Assembly: GCA_947494145.1 (NCBI GenBank)
Contig: CANLTZ010000002.1
Location: 62,001-126,000, forward strand
Source of the DNA: an uncultured Jannaschia sp.
GTDB lineage: Bacteria; Pseudomonadota; Alphaproteobacteria; Rhodobacterales; Rhodobacteraceae
Direction of reading: 5' to 3'
Length of the DNA: 64,000 bases
Part shown: piece by piece, positions 45,313-52,802 of the stretch
How positions within the stretch are numbered: position 1 is the first letter of the stretch
Layout of the letters: the number at the start of each line of letters is the position of its first letter
The notes under the pieces: generated by a model
Told to the model about the DNA's origin: nothing
The model's input: the letters and a program-made list of their open reading frames with translations, nothing else
The model's database searches: none
Translations under genes and position numbers: made by a program

Positions 45313-46711
45313 CACCGAAAGTCAGCGGGGGCGGCTGGTCGTCGTTTCCAACCGGATACCCAAAGGCGATGTTCCCGCGGGCGGACTCGTCTTTGCCTTG
45401 CACGAGGCGCTGCGCGGCTCTGGCGGCCTTTGGATTGGAGCCGCGGCGCCCACGCCCACCGCCGAAGATGGCCTGACCTCCATCGGGTCGGGCAATTATG
45501 ATCGTGCCACCTTTGCTTTGTCGGACGCGGAATACGAAGGCTACTATTTGGGCTATGCCAATTCCGTCCTCTGGCCGCTGTTTCACCATCGACCAGACCT
45601 GCTCCAGATCGGTGAAGGCGATTTTGACGCCTATGTGACCGTCAATCGCCGCGTCGCCCGCGCCATTGCCAATACCGTGGGCCCCGATGACCTGATCTGG
45701 ATACAGGATTATCACTTCCTGATGGTGGCCCATGAATTGCGCGCCATGGGCCTGCACAATCGTATCGGCATCTTCCTGCATATCCCCTTTCCGAGCCCCA
45801 CCGACATCATGGCCCTGCCGCAAGTGGCCATGATGCCCGCCTGGCTGGCGGCCCATGACGTTGTTGGGCTGCAAACCACGCGCGACGTGACCTCGGCCGC
45901 GGAAATGCTGCGCCATGACACCAAGACCCAGACGCTGGGGCAGGGGGCCTGGTCGCGGGAAGGCCGGGTCTTTTCGGTTCTGAACTTTCCCATCGGCATC
46001 GATGCCGCCGGGTTCGAGGCCTCGGCCGCACGCGCGCCGGCGCCCGACCTGCAGATGGCGCCCAACGCGCCGCTGCTGCTGGGGGTGGACCGGCTGGATT
46101 ACACCAAGGGTCTGGTGCACCGGTTCGAAGCCTTCGATGCCTATCTGTCCGCCCGCGACGATGCGAGCCCCCGACCCACCTTCCTTCAGATCGCACCACC
46201 TTCGCGGGAAGATGTTGAGGCCTACCAAGACATCCGCGAGGAGCTTGAGCGCACTGCTGGATCCATCAATGGGGCCCATGCCGATCTGGACTGGACGCCT
46301 CTGCGCTATGTGCGCCGTCACGTCCCCCGCGACCGGGTGGCGGGTTTGCTGCGCCGTGCCGATGTGGCGTTGGTCACGCCCTTGGCCGATGGCATGAACC
46401 TGGTGGCCAAGGAATTCGTCGCCGCCCAAGACGGCGCCGATCCCGGCGTGCTGATCCTGTCCCATTTCGCGGGCGCGTCCGAGCAATTGAAGGACGCGCT
46501 TCTGGTGAACCCTTTCGATACGGCCAGCTTCGCCCGCGCCATCGATGAGGCGGTGAACATGCCGCTGGAAGAACGCTGTGCCCGCCACGCCGCTTTGCGC
46601 AAGGTGGTGTTCAGCACCGATATTGCCTGGTGGATGTCGAGCTTCATTCGAAGCCTGCGTAACAGCACCCCTGCCGCACCCGCGCCCTGGGGCAATATGG
46701 AAATCAGTTAG
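45305..46711 (+). CDS. otsA: Trehalose-6-phosphate synthase
   Basis: Encodes 468 aa from a likely TTG start at 45305 that overlaps the otsB end. It has the GT20 UDP-glucose binding start RLVVVSNRIPKGDVPAGGL, IWIQDYHFLMVAHELR, VDRLDYTKGLVHRFEAFD, and the donor site TPLADGMNLVAKEFVAAQ. It joins UDP-glucose (from GalU) and glucose-6-phosphate. A family-typical terminator repeat follows. Confidence 0.94.
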   Translation: MADTESQRGRLVVVSNRIPKGDVPAGGLVFALHEALRGSGGLWIGAAAPTPTAEDGLTSIGSGNYDRATFALSDAEYEGYYLGYANSVLWPLFHHRPDLLQIGEGDFDAYVTVNRRVARAIANTVGPDDLIWIQDYHFLMVAHELRAMGLHNRIGIFLHIPFPSPTDIMALPQVAMMPAWLAAHDVVGLQTTRDVTSAAEMLRHDTKTQTLGQGAWSREGRVFSVLNFPIGIDAAGFEASAARAPAPDLQMAPNAPLLLGVDRLDYTKGLVHRFEAFDAYLSARDDASPRPTFLQIAPPSREDVEAYQDIREELERTAGSINGAHADLDWTPLRYVRRHVPRDRVAGLLRRADVALVTPLADGMNLVAKEFVAAQDGADPGVLILSHFAGASEQLKDALLVNPFDTASFARAIDEAVNMPLEERCARHAALRKVVFSTDIAWWMSSFIRSLRNSTPAAPAPWGNMEIS

Positions 46712-46730
46712 CGCGAGGTGGCGACGAAGC

Positions 46731-46797
46731 GGGGGGCCAGCCCCCCGTCGCGCAAAGCGCGACTCCCCCCGGGAGTATTTTTGCCAGGATGAAGGGG
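46731..46797 (+). repeat. GC-rich terminator repeat, copy 1
   Basis: Composite element of three hairpins: G6-CCAG-C6 (46731-46746), GTCGCGC-AAA-GCGCGAC (46747-46763), and ACTCCC-CCC-GGGAGT followed by ATTTTTG (46761-46782), then CCAGGATGAAGG. It begins 20 bp after otsA. The last hairpin with its T-run is a plausible rho-independent terminator. A near-identical inverted copy is at 51150-51212. Confidence 0.8.
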
Positions 46798-46815
46798 GGC
46801 CGTTGCGTGGAGGAT

Positions 46816-46892
46816 GGTGGCGGTACAGGGACTCGAACCCCGGACACAAGGATTATGATTCCTCTGCTCTAACCAACTGAGCTATACCGCCA
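46816..46892 (-). tRNA. tRNA-Met (anticodon CAT)
   Basis: A 77-nt cloverleaf on the minus strand: acceptor GGCGGTA pairs with TACCGCC, D-arm with AGCTCAGTTGGTTAGAGC, anticodon loop ATCATAA with anticodon CAT at 46856-46858, T-arm CCGGG-GTTCGAGT-CCCTG-like, and an encoded ACCA end (46816-46819). It could be elongator Met or an Ile2 tRNA with lysidine; the layout favours elongator Met. Confidence 0.93.
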
Positions 46893-46964
46893 CTGGCGGG
46901 CGAGATACGGGCGCGGGGCAGGGGCGTCAAGACCGCCCATCCGCCTTTTCATCGCCATCCTGCC

Positions 46965-48377
46965 ATGGCACCTTCTGCCCCCATGGATGACCACACCGCC
47001 GATCCCCTGACCGAACTGCGCGCACTTTTGGGTGCCGCACATGTGCTGACTGGCGCCGATACCGACCGCTTTTCCCGTGACTGGACGGGTAAGTGGCGGG
47101 CGGAGCCTTTGGCCGTGATCCGTCCGGCATCGACCGCGGAGGTCTCGGATTGCGTGCGGTTGGCCGCGCGCCATGGCCTGTCCGTCGTGCCGGTGGGTGG
47201 CAATACCGGCCTTGTGGGCGGCACGGCAAATCGCGGCGCGCTTATGATCTCGCTGGAACGCATGGCTGCCATTCGCGACATCCGTCCCGAAGCGGGCATC
47301 GCCATTGTCGAAGCAGGCGCGATACTGTCGGATATCCACGACGCGGTCCAGGTCCATGACCTGATCTTCCCGCTGACCTTCGGGGCGCGCGGGACGGCGC
47401 GGGTGGGCGGGTTTCTGTCTACCAATGCAGGCGGCTCCAACGTGGTGCGCTATGGCCCCACACGGGGGCTGTGCCTGGGGTTGGAGGTGGTACTGGCAGA
47501 TGGCCGCGTCCTTGATTTGATGAGTGAGCTGCGCAAGGACAATTCCGGTTTCGACCTGCGCGATCTGTTCATCGGGGCCGAAGGCACGCTGGGCATCATC
47601 ACGGCCGCCGTGTTGCGACTGGCGCCCAAGCCCCGCCACCACGCCACAGCTTTTGCCGCGATCCGCGACCTACCAGCGGCGCTGAGCCTGCTGGGTCGCT
47701 TGCAGGCCGCCAGCGACGGCGCGGTGGAGGCGTTCGAATACATGCCGCGCAGCTACATGGACGCACTGGCCAAGTACCGCCCTGACCTGCGTCAGCCTTT
47801 TGCCATCCACGACCACGCCGTGATGATCGACATGGGCGGCCTGTCCCGGCCCCTGGATGCCGTGCTGGAAACCGTGCTGGGGGACGCCGTCGAGGCAGGA
47901 GACGTTCTGGATGCCATGATCGCCCAGAACGAGACGCAGCGCGCTTTCATTTGGGAGATGCGTGAGGCTGCAGCCGAGATCACCTTCACCCGCCTGCCCA
48001 TCGTCGACAACGACGTGGCGCTGCCGCTGGATGGCGTGGATGGATTCATATCTGAGATGCATAATCGGCTGGCAGCCATGGACGCGGGCGCCGACACGCT
48101 GATCGTGGCCCATCTGGGCGATGGCAATGTGCATCTCACAGTCTACCCGACTTTGGACGCTGCCGCCCATCTCGACGCGATCCGAGAGATGATCGAGGAC
48201 GTCACCATGTCGCTGGGCGGCTCCATCAGCGCGGAACATGGCATCGGGCTGTCCAAGCTCCCCACTATGACCCGCCGCAAGGACCCGGTCGCGCTAGATG
48301 TGATGCGCGCGGTGAAAGTTGCTCTGGACCCGGAGAACCGTTTGAACCCCGGCAAGGTGATCCCGGACGCGTCTTAG
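46965..48377 (+). CDS. FAD-binding oxidoreductase of the GlcD/D-2-hydroxyacid dehydrogenase family
   Basis: Encodes 470 aa (ATG 46965, or Met7 at 46983; neither has a strong Shine-Dalgarno). The PCMH-type FAD domain contains VVPVGGNTGLVGG, GGFLSTNAGGSNVVRYG and FIGAEGTLGIIT. The FAD-oxidase C-terminal domain contains AHLGDGNVH (metal-binding His) and SAEHGIGLSK. Family members oxidise glycolate, D-lactate or D-2-hydroxyglutarate. It has no GlcE/GlcF neighbours, so a D-2-hydroxyglutarate or D-lactate dehydrogenase role is likelier. Confidence 0.85.
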   Translation: MAPSAPMDDHTADPLTELRALLGAAHVLTGADTDRFSRDWTGKWRAEPLAVIRPASTAEVSDCVRLAARHGLSVVPVGGNTGLVGGTANRGALMISLERMAAIRDIRPEAGIAIVEAGAILSDIHDAVQVHDLIFPLTFGARGTARVGGFLSTNAGGSNVVRYGPTRGLCLGLEVVLADGRVLDLMSELRKDNSGFDLRDLFIGAEGTLGIITAAVLRLAPKPRHHATAFAAIRDLPAALSLLGRLQAASDGAVEAFEYMPRSYMDALAKYRPDLRQPFAIHDHAVMIDMGGLSRPLDAVLETVLGDAVEAGDVLDAMIAQNETQRAFIWEMREAAAEITFTRLPIVDNDVALPLDGVDGFISEMHNRLAAMDAGADTLIVAHLGDGNVHLTVYPTLDAAAHLDAIREMIEDVTMSLGGSISAEHGIGLSKLPTMTRRKDPVALDVMRAVKVALDPENRLNPGKVIPDAS

Positions 48378-48670
48378 GGTGGGTGAAGGTCGCCGATGCG
48401 TTGAAGACCCTCCCACTGCCACTCCGCCTCTGGAATGGAATCAAACCCAAAGGGCACCGGTTCATTGTCCCGCCGCCCGGCGATTTGGGTGGTGCCGACG
48501 CATCGCTTCTACCGGGCAATGACTTGTAGTCATGAAGCGCGTCAGAAGGATCGTCAGATCACCGCACCGCGACCTATTGATGGATCGGCTTGCACCTTTC
48601 ACACCTGCTTGGACACAGACAGAGACCCGGCGGCTTTATGATGTGGCAGGCGATAACCGGCCTGTGACTA
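48378..48670. other. Intergenic region with possible decayed ORF
   Basis: No complete gene. The minus strand keeps an open, protein-like 44-codon stretch (about 48515 to 48374, including CVGTTQIAGRRDNEPVPFGF) without a start codon and closed upstream by TAG, which may be the remnant of a C-terminus. The remainder shows nothing specific. Confidence 0.35.
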
Positions 48671-48782
48671 TAGCGGTTCTCGAAAAACCTGAAGCATCAT
48701 CTTTTTGAGAAACGTCGCAACATCAATGCGATAACAGAACGTTTTTCGGAAATGCTGATTCAGGTTTTCCGAAAACCGCTTT
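48671..48782. repeat. Large imperfect palindromic intergenic element, copy 1
   Basis: The left arm (48672-48715) and right arm (48739-48781) are inverted, roughly 80% identical copies separated by a 23-bp spacer. The arm begins AGCGGTT-TTCG-GAAAACCTGAA and ends near AAAAACGT. Related arms occur at 58254-58294 and 61907-62000. The element may fold as a long hairpin and could be a MITE-like or terminator-like intergenic repeat. Confidence 0.75.
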
Positions 48783-48813
48783 AAACGCTGATCAGACCAT
48801 TTCGCTGAGCCCC

Positions 48814-49257
48814 TCACCCCCGTCCAAAGATCTGCGTCAACGCCAAGCCACCTGCCATCGCCATCAACCCCACGACCCTCAGCGGTGACAGCGGCACAAC
48901 TCGTGCGCCGAACAGCCCGAAATGGTCGATCGCCGCGGCTGAGATCATCTGCCCCAACAACACGAAGAACACTGCATTCCCGACCCCGAAAACCGGCGCG
49001 ATGAAGGTGACCGACAATACGTAGAAGGCGATTAGCACACCGGCTAGAAACAGATGCCATGGCTGCCCCACCACGCGCCCCAACGCGCCCGGTCCTGTCA
49101 CTGCCATGGCCAGGGCCGCCGTCGCCAAGGCCACTGCGAAAAGCACGAAGGCCGCAGCCGCGGGTGCGCCGATATTGGCCCCCAACCGTGCATTCAGCGC
49201 TGCCAGGATGGGGATGCCGACGCCTGCCAGCAACATGATCACTGCGTGGTGCGTCAT
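48814..49257 (-). CDS. YdcZ/DUF606-family DMT transporter
   Basis: Encodes 147 aa, almost entirely hydrophobic, with about five membrane helices (opening HHAVIMLLAGVGIPILAALN). It matches the short YdcZ-like (DUF606) DMT family, half the size of EamA proteins, so it probably dimerises. Its ATG overlaps the stop of the upstream hydrolase gene, so the two are cotranscribed. Confidence 0.78.
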   Translation of the reverse strand: MTHHAVIMLLAGVGIPILAALNARLGANIGAPAAAAFVLFAVALATAALAMAVTGPGALGRVVGQPWHLFLAGVLIAFYVLSVTFIAPVFGVGNAVFFVLLGQMISAAAIDHFGLFGARVVPLSPLRVVGLMAMAGGLALTQIFGRG

Positions 49258-49952
49258 ATGCCCTCCACCCTGTCCAGCCAGGCCCCCAAGGCGCCATTCG
49301 TGGCTTCGGGCTGCTCCAACGTGGGCAAATGCCCGGCCCCCTCGATCACCACCAACTCTGCGCCCTCGACCAGCCCGTGCATCAATTCATGGCGGTGGAG
49401 CGGGCAAAGCGCATCTTCGCGCCCACACATCACAAGCGTCGGCACGCGCACTCCGCACAGCACCTCCTGTTGGTCAGGCCGCGTCATCAACGCGTTCGAT
49501 TGCCTCAGAAATACATCTGGGCCCAGAGCCTCGGCCATGGCCATACAGACATCGAGAATGGCCCCGAGATTCGGGCCATCGGCCAGGTAATTCGGCTTCA
49601 TCTCGTCGCGCATCACCGCGCGCAAATCGCCATCGCGCACGCGTGCCATCTGAGGCGCGCGCCCCTCAGCCACGGACGGATGTTCCGCCTTGGAGTTGGT
49701 GTCCATCAGGCACAATCCCGCCACGCGCTCCGGCGCTTGGGCCATAACCTCCATCGCCACGATCCCACCCATGGACAGCCCCGCCAACGCGAAGCGCGGC
49801 GGCGCCACGCGCAAGATGGCTGCCGCCAAAGCCGTTATGGTGTCGGCCGCCGAGATCGGCGCGACCATCACCGCACGATCCGAGAAGGCCGCAATTTGCG
49901 GCGAGAACAGGCGCCCGTCGCACATCATGCCAGGCAGCAAGACAAGCGGCAT
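49254..49952 (-). CDS. Alpha/beta hydrolase
   Basis: Encodes about 232 aa from 49952 (GAAGG lies 7 nt upstream); a longer start is 49985. It has the HxGM oxyanion-like LLPGMMCDGRLF, nucleophile GLSMGG, an acid candidate in MCGREDALCP and His in IEGAGHLPTLEQP. This set fits BioH/PcaD-type esterases or lactonases. It is cytoplasmic and coupled to the YdcZ-like transporter; the substrate is unknown. Confidence 0.82.
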   Translation of the reverse strand: MPLVLLPGMMCDGRLFSPQIAAFSDRAVMVAPISAADTITALAAAILRVAPPRFALAGLSMGGIVAMEVMAQAPERVAGLCLMDTNSKAEHPSVAEGRAPQMARVRDGDLRAVMRDEMKPNYLADGPNLGAILDVCMAMAEALGPDVFLRQSNALMTRPDQQEVLCGVRVPTLVMCGREDALCPLHRHELMHGLVEGAELVVIEGAGHLPTLEQPEATNGALGAWLDRVEGI

Positions 49953-50072
49953 AGGCGCGCCTTCGGTCGATTGCTGCCTCTCCATGTATGCGATGGAACA
50001 CCGCATTTGACGAAGGCACAAGCCGTGGCTACGGTTCTACTACTGGCTATCGCTCATGTCGGGGAAAAACGG

Positions 50073-50186
50073 ATGACCGATTTCTTCCTACTTGCCGTTG
50101 CAGTCTTCGCTGCCGTGGTTCTCGTTCGCCTGCTGACGCGTGACTGGCGTCGGCTCGACGAAGAGGAGGAGGTCGAGGGCAGCTAA
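50073..50186 (+). CDS. 37-aa membrane microprotein
   Basis: The start ATG 50073 has GGGGAAA upstream. The product has one membrane helix (FFLLAVAVFAAVVLVRLL), an Arg cluster and a Glu-rich tail (DEEEEVEGS). Its stop (TAA, 50184-50186) is one base from the trhO stop on the other strand. It is too short for family assignment; the helix and Shine-Dalgarno-like site support it as a gene. Function unknown. Confidence 0.55.
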   Translation: MTDFFLLAVAVFAAVVLVRLLTRDWRRLDEEEEVEGS

Positions 50187-50187
50187 C

Positions 50188-51114
50188 CTAGCCCGTCTCG
50201 ACCTTCGCCCCCAGATGCCGCGCGCCACGCTCCCGCGCCAGACGCATCTGCTTCACCCGCTCGCGGAAGCGCGCGCGGTCGGCCTGACTGAACTGGTCCA
50301 CGCATTGGTGGCACTGAACACCGGGCTCATAATCTCGCCGCTTCGTGTCCTCCGGCGCAAGCGGCCTGCGACAGGCATGGCACAGCAGGTGCCCCCCGGG
50401 CCGCAACCCGTGGCCCACGCTCACTCGGTCATCAAAGACGAAACAGGCGCCCTGCCATAGGCTTTCGTCTTCCGGCACATCCTCCAGATAGCGCAGGATG
50501 CCGCCTTCCAGATGGACCACGTCTTCCACGCCCTGGGCGCGCAGAAAGGCGGTGGATTTCTCGCATCGAATGCCCCCGGTGCAGAACATCGCCACCCGCT
50601 TGCTGGCAAACCGTTCCGCATTTTGCGCCCACCATTCGGGAAAGTCACCAAACGCTTCGGTCCCCGGGTCCAGCGCACCTTCGAAACTGCCGATGGCCAC
50701 CTCGTAGGCGTTGCGCGTGTCGATCACGACGGTATCGGGGTCGCGCACCACGGCGTTCCACTGGCGGGGCGGAACGTAACGCCCCACGGCAGCCCTGGGG
50801 TCCAGTCCGGGCTGCCCCATGGTGACGATTTCTCGCTTCAAGCGCACTTTCATCTTGCCGAATGGGGCCACCTCGGCACTTGCATATTTCGGCTCAATCC
50901 CCGCGCAACCCGGCAAGTTTTGAATATGGGCAAGCACGGCGGCCACCCCGTCCTCTGACCCCGCAATGGTCCCGTTGATCCCCTCTGGTGCCAAAAGCAG
51001 CGTTCCGGTCACGCCCTGCGCCAGACACAGGTCCAGAAGCGGCCTCCGCAAAGCGGCAGGGTCCTCAAACGGCGTGAACCGATAGAGCGCGGCGACCTGA
51101 AACATCGCCGTCAT
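50188..51114 (-). CDS. trhO: tRNA uridine(34) hydroxylase (rhodanese-type)
   Basis: Encodes 308 aa. An N-terminal acylphosphatase-like segment (APEGINGTIAGSEDG) is followed by a rhodanese domain with catalytic Cys in CTGGIRCEKSTAFL, and C-terminal zinc-binding-like CHACRRPL and CHQCVDQFS. TrhO hydroxylates U34 of some tRNAs, oxygen-dependently, in cmo5U synthesis. Monocistronic. Confidence 0.93.
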   Translation of the reverse strand: MTAMFQVAALYRFTPFEDPAALRRPLLDLCLAQGVTGTLLLAPEGINGTIAGSEDGVAAVLAHIQNLPGCAGIEPKYASAEVAPFGKMKVRLKREIVTMGQPGLDPRAAVGRYVPPRQWNAVVRDPDTVVIDTRNAYEVAIGSFEGALDPGTEAFGDFPEWWAQNAERFASKRVAMFCTGGIRCEKSTAFLRAQGVEDVVHLEGGILRYLEDVPEDESLWQGACFVFDDRVSVGHGLRPGGHLLCHACRRPLAPEDTKRRDYEPGVQCHQCVDQFSQADRARFRERVKQMRLARERGARHLGAKVETG

Positions 51115-51149
51115 CTAAGCCTGGATCATCGAAATGTCGACCGCCGCCC

Positions 51150-51212
51150 CTTCATCCTGGTTCAAATACTCCGGGGGGAGTCGCGCTTTGCGCGACGGGG
51201 GGCTGGCCCCCC
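51150..51212 (-). repeat. GC-rich terminator repeat, copy 2 (inverted)
   Basis: On the minus strand it reproduces the copy at 46731-46797 nearly base for base: GGGGGGCCAGCCCCCC, GTCGCGCAAAGCGCGAC, then CTCCCCCCGGAGTATTTG and CCAGGATGAAGG. It lies upstream of trhO and pncA, so its effect here, if any, is not as a simple terminator of an adjacent gene. Confidence 0.8.
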
Positions 51213-51259
51213 GACACGCCCCATCCTACCCTCGCGCCAACGCTGCAGGAGAACGCGCC

Positions 51260-51856
51260 ATGCCCCAAGCCCTCATCGTCATCGACGTCCAAAACGGCTT
51301 CTGCCCCGGCGGTAACCTGGCCGTCCCAGACGGCGATACCATCGTCCCCGGCATCAACGCGCTGATGGACGATTTCGACCATGTGATCCTGACGCAGGAT
51401 TGGCACCCGGCGGGCCATTCCAGCTTCGCCTCCTCCCATCCAGGCCAAGACCCCTACGCGGTGATCGAGATGCCCTATGGAAGCCAAGTGCTCTGGCCCG
51501 ACCATTGCATCCAAGGGACCCGCGACGCGGCCTTCCATCCCGATCTGCGGACCGATCCGGCCCGCGCGATCATCCGCAAGGGCATGAACCCGGAGATCGA
51601 CAGCTATTCCGCCTTCTTCGAGAACGACCACAAGACGCCCACCGGCCTGCATGGCCTGCTGCAAACGCTGGGGGTCGAGGCGCTGACCATGGTCGGCCTG
51701 GCCACTGATTTCTGCGTGAACTACTCCGCCGTCGACGCGGCCAAGCTGGGCTATGCGGTGACCGTGCGCGAAGATCTGACCCGCGCCATCGACCTCGACG
51801 GCTCATTCGCGGCGGCCCGCGACGGTATGGCAGCGGCGGGTGTTGCGCTTGCCTGA
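51260..51856 (+). CDS. pncA: Nicotinamidase / pyrazinamidase
   Basis: Encodes 198 aa, preceded by GCAGGAGAA. Cys-Asp-Lys triad candidates are in IVIDVQNGF (Asp), AIIRKGM (Lys) and GLATDFCVNYS (Cys); metal ligands are in LTQDWHPAGHSSF. It deamidates nicotinamide to nicotinate for NAD salvage. pncB lies 950 bp downstream on the same strand. Confidence 0.96.
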   Translation: MPQALIVIDVQNGFCPGGNLAVPDGDTIVPGINALMDDFDHVILTQDWHPAGHSSFASSHPGQDPYAVIEMPYGSQVLWPDHCIQGTRDAAFHPDLRTDPARAIIRKGMNPEIDSYSAFFENDHKTPTGLHGLLQTLGVEALTMVGLATDFCVNYSAVDAAKLGYAVTVREDLTRAIDLDGSFAAARDGMAAAGVALA

Positions 51857-51988
51857 GAATTTGCGGGCGACATGGCCATCCCGTGGCACGCCTTTTGACG
51901 GAACCAAGTCGGGGGTTTTGCACTCCCGGACCCCCGCAGGATATTTGTGCCAGGAAGAAGCGGGCAGGCGCGAGAGGAGGGCTTTGGG
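51857..51988. repeat. GC-rich repeat, partial copy 3
   Basis: The region after pncA contains CCCCCGCAGGATATTTGTGC followed by CAGGAAGAAG (about 51931-51960), a diverged fragment of the terminator repeat seen at 46731 and 51150. Its hairpin arms are reduced. No gene is seen. Confidence 0.5.
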
Positions 51989-52306
51989 ATGACGGAGCCA
52001 CGATTGACGCCCTTGGCGCATGATCCGATGCTGATGCCGATCAGTTTGCTCTGCCCGGCCTATGTGGTGCGCGATTGCGGCCTGGACGGGCTCTACGCGG
52101 CTGCTCGGTTGGTGAAGACGCGCCATCCCGGCACACAGGCCCGGGCCACGCTCGATGACTTGGGGCAGGCCTGCTACACCTGTATGCAATCAATCGCTAA
52201 GGCCTCGACCGCGTGGAGGGCCACGATCTTTCTGTGCTTCAGCCCGATTTGTTTCTGGATGGCGAGCATCCGGGCAATTTCACGGACCCTGCTGAATTTC
52301 CGTTGA
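51989..52306 (+). CDS. Hypothetical ORF, possibly the 5' part of a disrupted gene
   Basis: Open from ATG 51989 behind GAGGAGGG. The first 65 residues (MTEPRLTPLAHDPMLMPISL) look protein-like, but after about 52185 the frame runs into the out-of-frame reading of the next ORF. It could be an independent small gene, or the first part of one gene interrupted by a frameshift near 52190. No family recognised. Confidence 0.3.
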   Translation: MTEPRLTPLAHDPMLMPISLLCPAYVVRDCGLDGLYAAARLVKTRHPGTQARATLDDLGQACYTCMQSIAKASTAWRATIFLCFSPICFWMASIRAISRTLLNFR

Positions 52307-52662
52307 GGTTGGAAAACATGAGGCAGGCGCGGGCTGCCGCTGGCGCGAATTTGGCGCAGCGCGGTTGGGGCCGCCCTGATACCGGTTGGTCGCCTGACGA
52401 GGTCACAACCAACTCGAACCGCGTACTGGATCGGGCCTGCGTTCTGCAAGCCGTCCCTATAGCGGCGGCAGCGGACCTCATCGCTGCTTTCCCCAATGGT
52501 TTTTTCACTGACGATTGGTCTCCCATGGCCAACATGGTCTTGGCTGGACGGTTGGCCGCCCATGGGGCCGCGCTTTGGGGCATCGGCGCCAATGCGCTCG
52601 CTTTCCGAGTGGCCGACGATGCGGACCGCACCGCCATTCTGGCCATTGTCGAGACGGACTAA
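52213..52662 (+). CDS. Hypothetical ORF, possibly the 3' part of a disrupted gene
   Basis: Starts at a weak GTG (52213) 15 bp after an in-frame TAA, without Shine-Dalgarno. It encodes 149 residues beginning VEGHDLSVLQPDLFLDGEHP. The composition is globular and the C-terminal stretch (RLAAHGAALWGIGANALAFR) has a clear core. It is not recognised with confidence. Together with the ORF at 51989 it may be one frameshifted gene. Confidence 0.4.
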   Translation: MEGHDLSVLQPDLFLDGEHPGNFTDPAEFPLRLENMRQARAAAGANLAQRGWGRPDTGWSPDEVTTNSNRVLDRACVLQAVPIAAAADLIAAFPNGFFTDDWSPMANMVLAGRLAAHGAALWGIGANALAFRVADDADRTAILAIVETD

Positions 52663-52802
52663 CGAGCGCCTGACATTCCCGCGCTTGCAGCCACGCTCGA
52701 CGGCAGGTCTCAGCTTCTTCTGCACTATACCGGCTGATCGATTGACCCGGACTGGACACGGCCCCCCCGCACTGCTTCAACCCTTGGGTAAGGGGGCCGC
52801 CC

